A stretch of DNA of 56,336 nt. Source: Paenibacillus pasadenensis DSM 19293. GTDB lineage: Bacteria > Bacillota > Bacilli > Paenibacillales > Paenibacillaceae. Positions 38,913-47,965 of this stretch are shown here, piece after piece. The notes beneath the pieces were generated by a model. It was given only the letters and a program-made list of their open reading frames with translations. It searched no databases and was not told the origin of the DNA. The stretch covers positions 216,479 through 272,814 of the forward strand of contig NZ_KE383850.1 of assembly GCF_000422485.1 (NCBI RefSeq), written 5' to 3'. Made by a program: the position numbers and the translations under genes. Position 1 is the first letter of the stretch; each line of letters begins with the position of its first letter.

Positions 38913-39839
38913 ATGATTCGTTTCATCGGCCGGAGATTTCTGAACATTCTCCTGTCTCTGTTTGTCCTTGCAACCCTGACCTTCTTCCTCATGCAGGCGG
39001 TGCCGGGCAACCCTTTCCTGGATGAAAAGACTCCGAAGGCTGCGCAAGAAGCTCTCAAAGCCTTTTACGGCCTCGACAAGCCGCTCTGGCAGCAATATCT
39101 CGTCTACCTGGGCAACATCGTGCAGGGCGATCTCGGCATTTCCTATAAAACGCCGGGCCAAACCGTCACGCAGATCATCTCCCAGTCGTTCCTCTACTCG
39201 GCCAAGCTGGGCATCTTCGCGATCATCGTCTCGGTCATCGTCGGCGTCGCGCTCGGCATGATCTCCGCGATGTACAACCGCAAGCTCATCGACAAGTTCG
39301 CCGTCGTAATCTCCATCCTGGGCATCTCGATCCCGAACTTCGTCGTCGCTTCCGTCACGCAGTACTATATCGGCGCAGAGTGGAGATGGCTGCCGGTGTC
39401 CGGCCTCAACTCGCCGCTCGGCTACGTGCTGCCGACGTTCGCGCTGTCGGCGCTGCCGATCGCGTTCATCGCGCGGCTGACCCGCTCCTCCATGCTGGAG
39501 GTGCTGACGGCCGACTACATCCGCACCGCCAAGGCCAAAGGCATGTCGCCGCTGCGCATCACGCTCCGCCATGGCCTGCGCAACGCGATCCTGCCTGTCG
39601 TCACCTATCTCGGGCCGATGAGCGCCAACATCATCACCGGCGGCGTCGTCGTCGAGAAGATCTACAACGTGCCGGGACTCGGCCAGTTCTTCACGAACAG
39701 CGTCACGAACCGCGACTATCCGCTCATCATGGGCATTACCCTGTTCTATGCGGTCATCCTGATGTTCGCCCGCTTCCTCGCCGACATCGGCTACGCGATG
39801 GTGGATCCGCGGATGAAGAAGAGCAGCAAGGGAGGCTGA
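38913..39839 (+). CDS. oppB: Oligopeptide ABC transporter permease OppB
   Basis: 308 residues, six predicted helices. Begins MIRFIGRRFLNILLSLFVLATLTFFLMQAVPGNPF, the standard OppB/DppB start. Cytoplasmic loop DYIRTAKAKGMSPLRITLRHGLRNAILP carries the ATPase contact, and VVVEKIYNVPGLGQFF is conserved. Start at 38913 has AGAGGTG six bases before it; an in-frame ATG at 38895 is less good. Six bp separate it from oppC. Confidence 0.95.
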   Translation: MIRFIGRRFLNILLSLFVLATLTFFLMQAVPGNPFLDEKTPKAAQEALKAFYGLDKPLWQQYLVYLGNIVQGDLGISYKTPGQTVTQIISQSFLYSAKLGIFAIIVSVIVGVALGMISAMYNRKLIDKFAVVISILGISIPNFVVASVTQYYIGAEWRWLPVSGLNSPLGYVLPTFALSALPIAFIARLTRSSMLEVLTADYIRTAKAKGMSPLRITLRHGLRNAILPVVTYLGPMSANIITGGVVVEKIYNVPGLGQFFTNSVTNRDYPLIMGITLFYAVILMFARFLADIGYAMVDPRMKKSSKGG

Positions 39840-39845
39840 TCAACA

Positions 39846-40787
39846 ATGGACCAGATCAAAGAAACGAAACGGCCTCTTCCCGATCCGAAGAAGTTCGTGC
39901 CGCTGAAAAAGCGCGATTTCGCGCAGCAGCAAATGGCGCCGAGCTACACGACCTGGAAGCTGGCCATGATGAAGCTGACGGCCAACAAGTTCGCCATGGC
40001 TTCGGGTGTCGTGCTGCTGCTGATGATCATCATGGCGGTCATCTACCCGCTGTTCACGCCGCATGACTTCCGCTCGCAGCAGCTGCTGGACACGTTCCTC
40101 GCGCCAGGCGGCACGCATTACTTCGGTACGGACGAGCTCGGCCGCGACCTGTTCGCCCGCGCTTGGAAAGGCGCTCAGATCTCGCTGACGGTCGGCATCG
40201 TCGCCGCCATCGCCGACGTCATCCTCGGCATCATCATCGGCGGCATCATGGGCTACTTCGGCGGCAAGGTCGACGAGGTGCTCAACAAGATCAGCGAAAT
40301 TCTCTACTCCATTCCTTACCTGCTCGTCGTCATCCTGCTCGGCGTCGTGCTCGGCCAAGGCATGTGGACGCTCATCATCGCGCTCACCGCGACGGGCTGG
40401 ATCAACATGGCCTGGATCGTGCGCGGCCAGATCATGCAGCTCAAAAACCAGGAGTATGTCCTGGCAGCCAGAGCCATGGGCTCCGGCGGCTTCCGCATTC
40501 TGTTCAAGCATCTCATCCCGAACACGATGGGCCCGATCATCGTCACGATGACGCTGACCGTACCGAGCGCCATCTTCGCGGAGGCGTTCCTCAGCTTCCT
40601 CGGCCTCGGCGTGCAATCCCCGGCCGCATCATGGGGCGTCATGATCAACGACTCGCTTACGAGCTGGACGATCTACCCGTGGACGCTGCTCTTCCCGGCA
40701 GGCATGCTCTGCCTCGCCATGCTCGCGTTCAATATTTTCGGCGATGGACTTCGGGATGCGTTCGATCCGAAGACCCGGGTGGAATAA
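39846..40787 (+). CDS. oppC: Oligopeptide ABC transporter permease OppC
   Basis: 313 residues: a polar cytoplasmic N-terminus of ~40 residues, helix 1 at about 52-70, the conserved HYFGTDELGRDLFARAW, and the ATPase-contact loop EYVLAARAMGSGGFRILFKHLIPNTMG. The end GDGLRDAFDPKTRVE is typical of OppC/DppC. Forms the channel with OppB. Start 39846 after GGGAGGCTG. A 140-bp gap with only imperfect GCTGCCG-type inverted repeats precedes oppD. Confidence 0.95.
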   Translation: MDQIKETKRPLPDPKKFVPLKKRDFAQQQMAPSYTTWKLAMMKLTANKFAMASGVVLLLMIIMAVIYPLFTPHDFRSQQLLDTFLAPGGTHYFGTDELGRDLFARAWKGAQISLTVGIVAAIADVILGIIIGGIMGYFGGKVDEVLNKISEILYSIPYLLVVILLGVVLGQGMWTLIIALTATGWINMAWIVRGQIMQLKNQEYVLAARAMGSGGFRILFKHLIPNTMGPIIVTMTLTVPSAIFAEAFLSFLGLGVQSPAASWGVMINDSLTSWTIYPWTLLFPAGMLCLAMLAFNIFGDGLRDAFDPKTRVE

Positions 40788-40927
40788 AACGTCCGATCCG
40801 ACCATGAACGTTCTGCCGCCGCCGGCTGCCGGTGAAGGCAGGGCGGCAGCATTTCATATGACTTCTCGCAGCGGGCCTAGCGCGGCCCCTGCGCTAAGCA
40901 ACCGATAGATGAGGAAGGTGAAGCACC

Positions 40928-41905
40928 ATGGAACCGATTCTTAAAGTCGATGATCTGCGCGTCTCGTTCCGCGTGCGCGGCGGCGAAGTCCAAGCCGTGC
41001 GCGGCGTATCCTTCGAGATGGCCAAGGGCGAGGCGCTTGCGATCGTCGGCGAATCCGGCTCGGGCAAGAGCGTCACGGCCCAGTCGATGATGCGCCTCAT
41101 TCCGACGCCGCCCGGCACGTACAAGGGCGGACAGATCGTCTTTGAGGGGAGCGACCTGCTCAAGAAGACGGAGAAGCAGATGGAATCCGTGCGTGGACGC
41201 GATATCGGAATGATCTTCCAGGACCCGATGACGTCGCTCAATCCGACGATGACGATCGGCTCCCAGATCGTCGAGGTGCTGACGCGCCACCAGAACATGA
41301 GCAAGGACGCCGCCTCCAAAAAGGCGGTCGACATGCTCCGCCTCGTCGGCATTCCGAACCCGGAAGCCCGCGTGAAGCAGTACCCGTTCGAGTTTTCGGG
41401 CGGCATGCGCCAGCGCGCGATGATCGCGATCGCGCTCAGCTGCGACCCGACGCTGCTGATCGCCGACGAGCCGACGACCGCGCTCGACGTGACGATCCAG
41501 GCGCAGATCCTGCAGGTCATGAAGGACATGCAGGAGAAGCTCGGCACGTCGATCATCCTTATCACGCATGACCTTGGCATCGTCGCCGACATGTGTGATA
41601 AAGTGATCGTAATGTATGCGGGCCAAGTCGTGGAGCGCGGCAACAAGTTCGAGATCTTCAAGTCGCCGCAGCATCCGTACACCCAAGGCTTGCTCAAGTC
41701 GCTGCCGCGTCTGGACCAGCGCAAGGACGAGCCGCTCATCCCGATCGATGGAACGCCTCCCGACATGGCGAATCCTCCGCAAGGCTGCGCGTTCGCCGCC
41801 CGCTGTCCGTACGCGATGGAGGTCTGCCTCGAGCAGGATCCGTATATGTTTACGCACAGCGACACCCACGAATCCAAGTGCTGGCTCCACGCCAAGCCGG
41901 AGTAA
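40928..41905 (+). CDS. oppD: Oligopeptide ABC transporter ATP-binding protein OppD
   Basis: 325 residues. Walker A GESGSGKSV (about 38-46), Q-loop near FQDPMTSLNPT, signature FSGGMRQR, Walker B LLIADEPTTALD, switch His in ITHDLGIV. The C-terminal extension has GCAFAARCPYAMEVC...C, cysteines that in related transporters bind a 4Fe-4S cluster. Start 40928 after GAGGAAGGTG. Pairs with OppF to power import. Confidence 0.95.
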   Translation: MEPILKVDDLRVSFRVRGGEVQAVRGVSFEMAKGEALAIVGESGSGKSVTAQSMMRLIPTPPGTYKGGQIVFEGSDLLKKTEKQMESVRGRDIGMIFQDPMTSLNPTMTIGSQIVEVLTRHQNMSKDAASKKAVDMLRLVGIPNPEARVKQYPFEFSGGMRQRAMIAIALSCDPTLLIADEPTTALDVTIQAQILQVMKDMQEKLGTSIILITHDLGIVADMCDKVIVMYAGQVVERGNKFEIFKSPQHPYTQGLLKSLPRLDQRKDEPLIPIDGTPPDMANPPQGCAFAARCPYAMEVCLEQDPYMFTHSDTHESKCWLHAKPE

Positions 41906-41917
41906 GGAGGAGAACCG

Positions 41918-42889
41918 ATGGCAAGCCAACCGAACGCGATGCTCGAGGTGGACAACCTCAGCAAGTTTTTTGAAGTCGGCAAGGGCAAGACGCTCAAGGC
42001 GGTCAACGGCCTGAGCCTGTCCATCCGCAAGGGCGAGACGCTCGGCATGGTCGGCGAGTCCGGCTGCGGCAAGTCGACGGCCGGCCGCACGATCATGCGC
42101 CTGTACGAGCCGACTTCCGGCCAAGTGCGCTACAATGGCTCCAACATCTACGATCTCAAAGGCTCCAAGCTCAAGGCTTTCCGTCGCGAGATGCAGATGG
42201 TATTCCAGGATCCGTACGCCTCGCTGAACCCGCGCTGGACGGTCGAGAACATCATCGCCGAGCCGCTGGACATCCACAAGCTCGTGTCCAGTCCCAAGGA
42301 GCGCAAGGTCGCCGTCGAGCGCCTGCTCGATAAGGTCGGCCTGAACCCCTCGCATCTGACGCGCTACCCGCATGAATTCTCCGGCGGCCAGCGCCAGCGC
42401 ATCGGCATCGCCCGCGCGCTCGCGGTCGATCCGAAATTCATCGTCGCCGACGAGCCGATCTCCGCGCTCGACGTGTCGATCCAGGCGCAGGTCGTCAACC
42501 TGCTGCAGAACCTGCAGCGCGCCGAAGGCCTGACGTACCTGTTCATCGCGCATGACCTGGCGATGGTCAAGCACATCAGCGACCGCATCGCCGTCATGTA
42601 CCTCGGCAAGCTCGTCGAGATCGCCGACAGCGAGGATCTGTACGCCGATCCGCGCCACCCGTACACGCAGGCGCTGCTCTCGTCGATCCCGATCCCGGAT
42701 CCGGAGATCGAGGCGAACAAGGAGCGCATCGTGCTGCGCGGCGATCTGCCGAGCCCGATCAGCCCGCCGAGCGGCTGCCCGTTCCGCACCCGCTGCCCGG
42801 CGGCGACCGAGCGCTGCGCGGCCGAAGTGCCGGAGCTGCGCCAGGTCGGACCGAATCCGTCCCACTGGGCCGCCTGCCATTATGCCTGA
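41918..42889 (+). CDS. oppF: Oligopeptide ABC transporter ATP-binding protein OppF
   Basis: 323 residues. Walker A GESGCGKST, FQDPYASLNPRW, signature FSGGQRQRIGIARAL, Walker B FIVADEPISALD, switch His in IAHDLAMV. The end GCPFRTRCPAATERC...C keeps the cysteines of the oligopeptide ATPase extension. Start 41918 with AAGGAGGAG, 12 bp after oppD. Ends the oppABCDF operon at a strong terminator. Confidence 0.95.
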   Translation: MASQPNAMLEVDNLSKFFEVGKGKTLKAVNGLSLSIRKGETLGMVGESGCGKSTAGRTIMRLYEPTSGQVRYNGSNIYDLKGSKLKAFRREMQMVFQDPYASLNPRWTVENIIAEPLDIHKLVSSPKERKVAVERLLDKVGLNPSHLTRYPHEFSGGQRQRIGIARALAVDPKFIVADEPISALDVSIQAQVVNLLQNLQRAEGLTYLFIAHDLAMVKHISDRIAVMYLGKLVEIADSEDLYADPRHPYTQALLSSIPIPDPEIEANKERIVLRGDLPSPISPPSGCPFRTRCPAATERCAAEVPELRQVGPNPSHWAACHYA

Positions 42890-42896
42890 TCGATCC

Positions 42897-42939
42897 AGCC
42901 TCCGCCATCCCGCTTGCCGGGAGGGCGGAGGCTTTTTTT
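42897..42939 (+). terminator. Rho-independent terminator of the opp operon
   Basis: AGCCTCCGCC pairs with GGCGGAGGCT with an inner CCCG/CGGG arm, followed by TTTTTTT. Confidence 0.92.
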
Positions 42940-42961
42940 GCCGACGGCGCCCTGCGTCCGG

Positions 42962-43156
42962 TCAGCTGCGGAACCAGGACAGGAGCGCGCGGCCGGCGCC
43001 GGGGCTCACGGTGCCGGGCCGAACGCTGCCGGGGCGGACGAGCGGATTCGGAGGCGCGGCCTGTCCCGGAAGCCTCGGCCCTCCTGCCGCTTGGCCCGAC
43101 TGCCGGTGATGCCGCTTCAGCTCCAGCTCGTAGCGATATAGGTCATCTGCCATCAT
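42962..43156 (-). CDS. Small hypothetical protein
   Basis: 64 residues, MMADDLYRYELELKRHHRQ then a Gly/Pro/Ala-rich segment and a short hydrophobic end (RALLSWFRS). Supported mainly by AAGGAGG at eight to nine bases before the ATG at 43156 (or 43153) and by a gap of otherwise empty sequence. It is possibly a short cytoplasmic helix with a disordered tail. No family recognised. The LexA-like box at 43288 lies 130 bp upstream and could belong to this gene or to the divergent esterase. Confidence 0.5.
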   Translation of the reverse strand: MMADDLYRYELELKRHHRQSGQAAGGPRLPGQAAPPNPLVRPGSVRPGTVSPGAGRALLSWFRS

Positions 43157-43287
43157 AAAGGGTTCCTCCTTGGGTTCCCCGTCAAGCGGAAAGGCGGGAA
43201 TGCCTAGTCCAAGCTTGCCGGGCTGCGATCTGAATCCAGCTTAACCGGCAGCTGTGACAACAGGGTGGCAGCAATCCAAAAAAAGAC

Positions 43288-43301
43288 GGAACAAATGTTC
43301 C
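43288..43301. promoter_or_regulatory. Candidate LexA (DinR) box
   Basis: GGAACAAATGTTCC is a perfect 14-bp palindrome around AAAT/ATTT and contains the Bacillus SOS core GAAC-N4-GTTC, with R-N-R-Y in the centre. It lies in the 250-bp divergent region between the small gene ending at 42962 and the esterase. The outer bases are G/C where the consensus has C/G. Confidence 0.45.
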
Positions 43302-43407
43302 TGGGGAGCGAGAGCGGAATGGGTAATAGGAAACGAGGCGTTGACGGCGGGCGGGCGAAGCAGGTACCCTTTGCACAGAAGGAAGCCCGAGCGGGCGAGG
43401 AGGCGGG

Positions 43408-44436
43408 ATGATGAATTCTTATGCGAGCATACCCGGCAACACCGAGCTGAACCATCTACAGCGGCGCAAGATGGAGCTGCAGCTGTATATGCCGCCGCTG
43501 ACGATGGAGAAGGAGAAAAGCGAGGCGTTCTGGCAGCCGCGCCTCAAGCAGGCTTGGAGCAAGCCGCTGCGCGAGACGCGCAAGCGCGTGGACGAGGAGC
43601 TGTTTCCCTATGCGGATGTGTATCGGATCACGTATGAGGGCTATGACGAGACGCCGGTAAGCGGACTGTATATGGTGCCCGCGCAAGCGGCCCGGGAGGG
43701 CCGGCAAGTTCCGTGCATCGTCATCTACCCCGGCTACACGGCAGGCGCCGGCTACCCCGAGGATCATGCGGGCTGGCTGCTGGCGGGCTATGCGGTGCTG
43801 GCCGTCGATGCGAGAGGCCAGGGGGGCGAGACGGGCAGCCTGCTGCCCTCGCTGCATGGCATGGCCAAAGGATGGATGACGCAAAATCTGCTGGAGGGGC
43901 CGGACCGGACGTATTACATGGCGCTTTTTGTCGACAGCCTCAAGGCGCTGCAGGCGGCGGCCTCGCAGCCGGAGGTCGACGCGCGCCGGCTCGTGCCTTG
44001 CGGCGGCAGCCAAGGAGGCGGCCTCGCGCTGGCGGTGGCCGCGCTATGCGGCCTGGAGGCGCCCGCCGGCATCGATCTGGCGGCCGTGCTCGCCGACATC
44101 CCGAACCTATGTCATGTCGACCAGGCGATCTTCAGCTCGGCTGGCTCGCTGTCCGAGGCCGGGCAGCTGGCGAGCCGCAAGCCGGAGGAGCTGTCGCGGC
44201 TGCTGGAGCATCTGGCTTGCTTCGACAACATGAATCTCGCTTGCCGCATCTCGGCGCCGGTGCTCGCAAGCGTCGGCTGGAAGGACCCGATCTGTCCTCC
44301 GGAGACGGTCTACGCGGCGTACAACCGCATCCATGCGCCTAAGGAAATCCGCGACTACCCGTTTCTCGGCCATGAGGTGAACGGCGCCCATCGTCGGGAC
44401 AAGCTGCAGTTCGTGCTGGAGCATGCGGGACGCTAA
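43408..44436 (+). CDS. Acetyl xylan esterase / cephalosporin-C deacetylase family alpha/beta hydrolase (CE7-like)
   Basis: 342 residues. Alpha/beta hydrolase with nucleophile Ser in CGGSQGGG (about residue 202), acid Asp in VGWKDPICPPETVYAAYN and His in FLGHEVNGAHR, the spacing and motifs of the CE7 family; YPGYTAGAGYPEDHAGWLLAGYAVLAVDARGQGGE precedes. These enzymes remove acetyl groups from xylo-oligosaccharides or cephalosporins, usually in the cytoplasm; no signal peptide is seen here. Start 43408 (or 43411) after GAGGAGGCGGG. Single-gene unit. Confidence 0.88.
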   Translation: MMNSYASIPGNTELNHLQRRKMELQLYMPPLTMEKEKSEAFWQPRLKQAWSKPLRETRKRVDEELFPYADVYRITYEGYDETPVSGLYMVPAQAAREGRQVPCIVIYPGYTAGAGYPEDHAGWLLAGYAVLAVDARGQGGETGSLLPSLHGMAKGWMTQNLLEGPDRTYYMALFVDSLKALQAAASQPEVDARRLVPCGGSQGGGLALAVAALCGLEAPAGIDLAAVLADIPNLCHVDQAIFSSAGSLSEAGQLASRKPEELSRLLEHLACFDNMNLACRISAPVLASVGWKDPICPPETVYAAYNRIHAPKEIRDYPFLGHEVNGAHRRDKLQFVLEHAGR

Positions 44437-44502
44437 GTCGGCCGGACTCGGGCGCGCAGCTGCGGAGATCGCAGGCAGCCCTGTTCCGTAATTGAACTCG
44501 AA

Positions 44503-44539
44503 GAAGCCCTCCGGCCGCGCGCAGCGGCAGGGGGGCTTC
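44503..44539. terminator. Hairpin between converging genes
   Basis: GAAGCCCTCC pairs with GGGGGGCTTC (one mismatch or wobble) around a GC-rich loop. On the minus strand it is followed by TTCGAGTT, a poor T run, so its strength as terminator of the siderophore operon is uncertain. Confidence 0.5.
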
Positions 44540-44546
44540 GCCATGC

Positions 44547-46562
44547 TCAGATCTTTCTCGTCTGCGACCGGAACATCAAGAACAGGAAATAGGGCGCCCC
44601 GATCAAGGTGATGAACAGTCCGGACGGAATCTCGACCGGAGCGAGGATCGTACGGCCGACGGCATCGGCCATCACCATGAGGAGAGCTCCGATCAGGCTG
44701 GACAAAAGGATCGAGCGGCGCGTGTTGTGGCCGATCAGGCTGCGGACCATGTGCGGGACGATCAGTCCGAGGAAGCCGACCGTTCCGGCGACGGCGACGG
44801 CCCCTGCGGCGAGCAGGACGCCTGTCGTCATCGCGGCCAATCGGGTTTTGCGCACCGGCAGGCCCAGTCCGGCGGCGCTGTCGTCGGAGAACGCCAGCAC
44901 GTCGAATTTGCGGCTCAGCCGCACGGCCACAGGCAGCAGGACGGCCAGGAAGAGGGCGATCACGCCGACTTGAGTCCATGTGCGTCCGTATGTCGAGCCC
45001 GTCAGCCAGATGTAGCCGGTGCTTCCCCATAGGGGACCGAGCACGATCAGCGCTTGAATGCCGGCAGAGCCGACAGCGGAAACCGCGATGCCGAGCAGGA
45101 TGAGGACCGCGGGGCTGAGCGATTTTCGCCATGCGAACAGGAAGATGATCGCCGCAGCCGCGGCGGCCCCGCCGACAGCCGCGATCGGGAGCAGGAAGAT
45201 CGGAGACTCGGGCCAGGCGATGAGCACCAGCAAGGCTCCGAAGCCGGCTCCCGAGGTCACGCCGAGAATCGAGGAGTCGGCCAGCGGATTGCGGACGGAG
45301 GCTTGGATCAGCACGCCGCTCACGCTCAGCGCGATGCCTGCGCCTGCGGCGACCAGGGTGCGCGGCAGCCTCAGGTTCAAGAGGACGGAATAGGAGCCGG
45401 CCTGCTCCGAGCCGATCAGGCTCGCGAAGAGCTGGCCGAGCGGGATGCGCGTGCCGCCCATCGTCATGCTGACGAGGATGAAGGAGACGACGGCCGCGAG
45501 CATGATGGCGGCGAGCAGCGGAAACCGGATCGGCACGCGGCCGGAGCCGATCGACATCGGCGACGAGGGCGGCGAGCCCAAGGCGCCGTTCATCTTGCGC
45601 AGGATGAGCCAGATCAGCCACGGGGCTCCGATGATGGCCATCATCGCGCCGACGGGCATCTCCCCCATGCTGCTGCGCACGATCCGCGCCAGGACGTCGG
45701 CTCCGGTGAGCAGCACGGCTCCCCACAGGGCGGCTGCCGGCAAAAGGCCGCTATGCTTGCTCAGTCCGCTCAGGCGGACGAGATGCGGCGCGACGAGGCC
45801 GACGAATCCGATCGGTCCGGCGACGCTGACGACGACGGAAGCGGCAAGCACGGCCAGCGTCAACCCCGCGAAGCGGGCGAGCTCCACCTTTTGCCCGAGC
45901 GATCGGGCGGTGGACGGATCCAGGTTCAGGACATCGAATTGCCTGCTCATGAAAAAGGCGATCAGCACGACCGCGACGACCCCCGGCCAAGCGTAGGAGA
46001 CGCCGTGCCAATCGAGCTGGGCGAGCGAGCCCGAGCCCCACAGGAAGAGCGACTGGGTTTCGGTGGCATGGAAAATATGCAGCGCGCTCGTAAAGGAACC
46101 GATGACCATCGCGACGATCATGCCGGACAGGGCCAGCCGGATCGGCGTCGCGGCTCGCCCCCCTCCGAGCACGTAGGCGCATAGCGCGGCCAGGCCGCCG
46201 CCGGCGGCGGCGAAGAGGAACGGAGACTGGTGAAGCAAGGTCGGGAAGTAGACCGTTCCGGCGACCACCATGAAATAAGCGCCCGCATTGATGCCGAGCG
46301 TATCGGTGGAAGCGAGCGGATTTTTGGTCGCGGTCTGCAGCAGCGCTCCGGCCACGGCCAGCCCTGCTCCGGACAGGACGCCCAATATCGCGCGCGGCAG
46401 GCGCATGTCCCAGATGATATGATGCTCAAGCGCATCCTGGCGATGGAGGAGGGCGTCCGCGACGACATGGACCGGAATCTGCGCTTCTCCGAAGCATAGG
46501 CTGGCAATCAGCAAAAGGAAGAGGGCAGCAGCGCCGCCCCCGAATAGGATGCTTGTTCTCAT
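44547..46562 (-). CDS. Iron-siderophore ABC transporter, fused double permease (FhuB-like)
   Basis: 671 residues, twice the normal FecCD length. Each half has about ten membrane helices and repeats the family motifs: LPRAILGVLSGAGLAVAGALLQTATKNPLA (about 55-84) and LPRTLVAAGAGIALSVSGVLIQASVRNPLA in the second half; GPIGFVGLVAPHLVRL and GTVGFLGLIVPHMVRSL recur likewise. So the two permease subunits are fused in one chain as in FhuB. Start at 46562 overlaps the binding-protein stop (ATGA). No FecE/FhuC-type ATPase gene follows; it must be encoded elsewhere. Part of the Fur-boxed operon. Confidence 0.9.
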   Translation of the reverse strand: MRTSILFGGGAAALFLLLIASLCFGEAQIPVHVVADALLHRQDALEHHIIWDMRLPRAILGVLSGAGLAVAGALLQTATKNPLASTDTLGINAGAYFMVVAGTVYFPTLLHQSPFLFAAAGGGLAALCAYVLGGGRAATPIRLALSGMIVAMVIGSFTSALHIFHATETQSLFLWGSGSLAQLDWHGVSYAWPGVVAVVLIAFFMSRQFDVLNLDPSTARSLGQKVELARFAGLTLAVLAASVVVSVAGPIGFVGLVAPHLVRLSGLSKHSGLLPAAALWGAVLLTGADVLARIVRSSMGEMPVGAMMAIIGAPWLIWLILRKMNGALGSPPSSPMSIGSGRVPIRFPLLAAIMLAAVVSFILVSMTMGGTRIPLGQLFASLIGSEQAGSYSVLLNLRLPRTLVAAGAGIALSVSGVLIQASVRNPLADSSILGVTSGAGFGALLVLIAWPESPIFLLPIAAVGGAAAAAAIIFLFAWRKSLSPAVLILLGIAVSAVGSAGIQALIVLGPLWGSTGYIWLTGSTYGRTWTQVGVIALFLAVLLPVAVRLSRKFDVLAFSDDSAAGLGLPVRKTRLAAMTTGVLLAAGAVAVAGTVGFLGLIVPHMVRSLIGHNTRRSILLSSLIGALLMVMADAVGRTILAPVEIPSGLFITLIGAPYFLFLMFRSQTRKI

Positions 46563-47560
46563 TTTGTGATCGCGTCGACGACACGGTCGACCAATGCTTT
46601 GGAAGAAAGCGGGCCCCCGAACGTCCATGTATCTCCGCCGATGCCGTAGGTCCGGTTCTCTTTCACGAAGTCCAGGCTGTTCCACACCTTGTTGTCTTTC
46701 GCCGATTCGCCGAAGACATTGTCATTGTCCTGGACGATATAGATGAAGTTGGAGCTGCTCACGGCCGGCAAGGATTCGAAGGTCGCGTCCGTAAAGCCGT
46801 ATTTCTCGAATTTTTCCGACTTCCAGTCGTTGATCAAGCCGATGCGGTCGAGCGTTTGGACGACGGTCGAGGTGTCGGTGAACATGCGCAGCGCGGCTGC
46901 GTTCTGGCTGGTGAACGCTTGGGTGATGACATAGTGGAAGTTGTCCTTGCCCGCTGCCGCCAGCTTCTGCTTGGCCTCCGCATAGTGCGCGTCGAGATCG
47001 GCAAGCACTTGCTCGGCTTCTTTCGATTTGCCCACGGCTTGGGCGATCGTCTTGAAGTCGTTGACCATGCCCGTGTAGGCATCTCCTTCGTTCGGATAAG
47101 GATCGAACTCGATCGTAGGGGCGATGGCCTGGAGCTGATCGTAGATCGCGTCGTTGTTGTCCGTGTTGGAGATGATGAGGTCCGGCTTCAAGGAGGCGAT
47201 CGTCTCCAGATTGGGCTCCCAGCGCAAGCCGACGTCCGTGACGCTGTCCGCCAGCGCGGCTTCGTCCGTGACATAGAGCTTGTATTCCTTGTTGTCCGCG
47301 TTGCCTACGGGCTGAATGCCGAGCGCGATCAATTCCTCGGAATAGATCCACTCCAGGGCGACGACCTTTTCAGCCGGCTTATCCAGCTTAGTCTCGCCTT
47401 TTCCGTGCTTGATGACGATCGGACCTGCCGTCTCGGCAGAGCTCGGAGCGGGAGAGCTCGTAGCGGCAGAGCCGGTGTTTTCCGTCGTTGTCGAACCGCA
47501 AGCTGCCGTAAGCAGGAGCACGGCAAGCAGGGCTGTCGTGCCAGACAAAAGCCTTTTCAT
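46559..47560 (-). CDS. Iron-siderophore ABC transporter, substrate-binding lipoprotein
   Basis: 333 residues. Lipobox TAAC after MKRLLSGTTALLAVLLL, a Thr/Ser/Ala spacer, then a type III (helical-backbone) binding domain: KVVALEWIYSEELIALGIQPVG, LKPDLIISNTDNND, SNFIYIVQDNDNVFG, and a C-terminal ALVDRVVDAI. Start at 47560 behind GGGGGT; an earlier in-frame ATG at 47626 overlaps the Fur box. First gene of a two-gene iron import operon, coupled to the fused permease. Which siderophore is bound cannot be told. Confidence 0.92.
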   Translation of the reverse strand: MKRLLSGTTALLAVLLLTAACGSTTTENTGSAATSSPAPSSAETAGPIVIKHGKGETKLDKPAEKVVALEWIYSEELIALGIQPVGNADNKEYKLYVTDEAALADSVTDVGLRWEPNLETIASLKPDLIISNTDNNDAIYDQLQAIAPTIEFDPYPNEGDAYTGMVNDFKTIAQAVGKSKEAEQVLADLDAHYAEAKQKLAAAGKDNFHYVITQAFTSQNAAALRMFTDTSTVVQTLDRIGLINDWKSEKFEKYGFTDATFESLPAVSSSNFIYIVQDNDNVFGESAKDNKVWNSLDFVKENRTYGIGGDTWTFGGPLSSKALVDRVVDAITK

Positions 47561-47599
47561 TTTGTTACCCCCGGTGATTGATGATAATTTATCGCGATC

Positions 47600-47618
47600 A
47601 ATAATGAGAATCACTATC
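47600..47618 (-). promoter_or_regulatory. Fur box of the siderophore-import operon
   Basis: On the minus strand GATAGTGATTCTCATTATT agrees with the classical GATAATGATAATCATTATC 19-mer in 15 positions. It lies about 40 bp ahead of the start codon, within an AT-rich promoter segment (TTGCGA upstream, TATTGA 17 bp later). Iron-dependent repression is expected. Confidence 0.85.
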
Positions 47619-47687
47619 ACTCGCAACGAGTTGAGCCTATCACCGATTCAAAAAGCTGTCAATACATGCCAAGGTGCTGCGGCAGCC

Positions 47688-47945
47688 TCAAGCCAGCTTG
47701 ACCGATGCGAAGACGACCAGCATCACGAGCGAGACCAGCGAGTAGAGGCGCAGCGCTTTTTCGGCCGGCGGCCGGCGCACCTCCGCGAGCAGCAGGACGA
47801 GCGCCTGTCCAAGCACGTAGGCGACGTCCGCCGCGTCGTTGACCCAGGCCGGACCGGGCAACTGCTTGATGTCCAGCGCATAGGCGGCCAGGAAGATATT
47901 CGTGGACAAAAAGACGAGACTGGCCAGGAACCGACGCATCGTCAT
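47688..47945 (-). CDS. Small multi-pass membrane protein
   Basis: 85 residues with three hydrophobic stretches (about 6-23, 37-54, 66-83). Start at 47945 has AAAGGAG about ten bases ahead; another ATG at 47939 is possible. Lies 20 bp after the DUF5316-type gene and is probably co-transcribed with it. No family recognised. Confidence 0.6.
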   Translation of the reverse strand: MTMRRFLASLVFLSTNIFLAAYALDIKQLPGPAWVNDAADVAYVLGQALVLLLAEVRRPPAEKALRLYSLVSLVMLVVFASVKLA

Positions 47946-47965
47946 CGGCAGGAGCTCCTTTCGAA

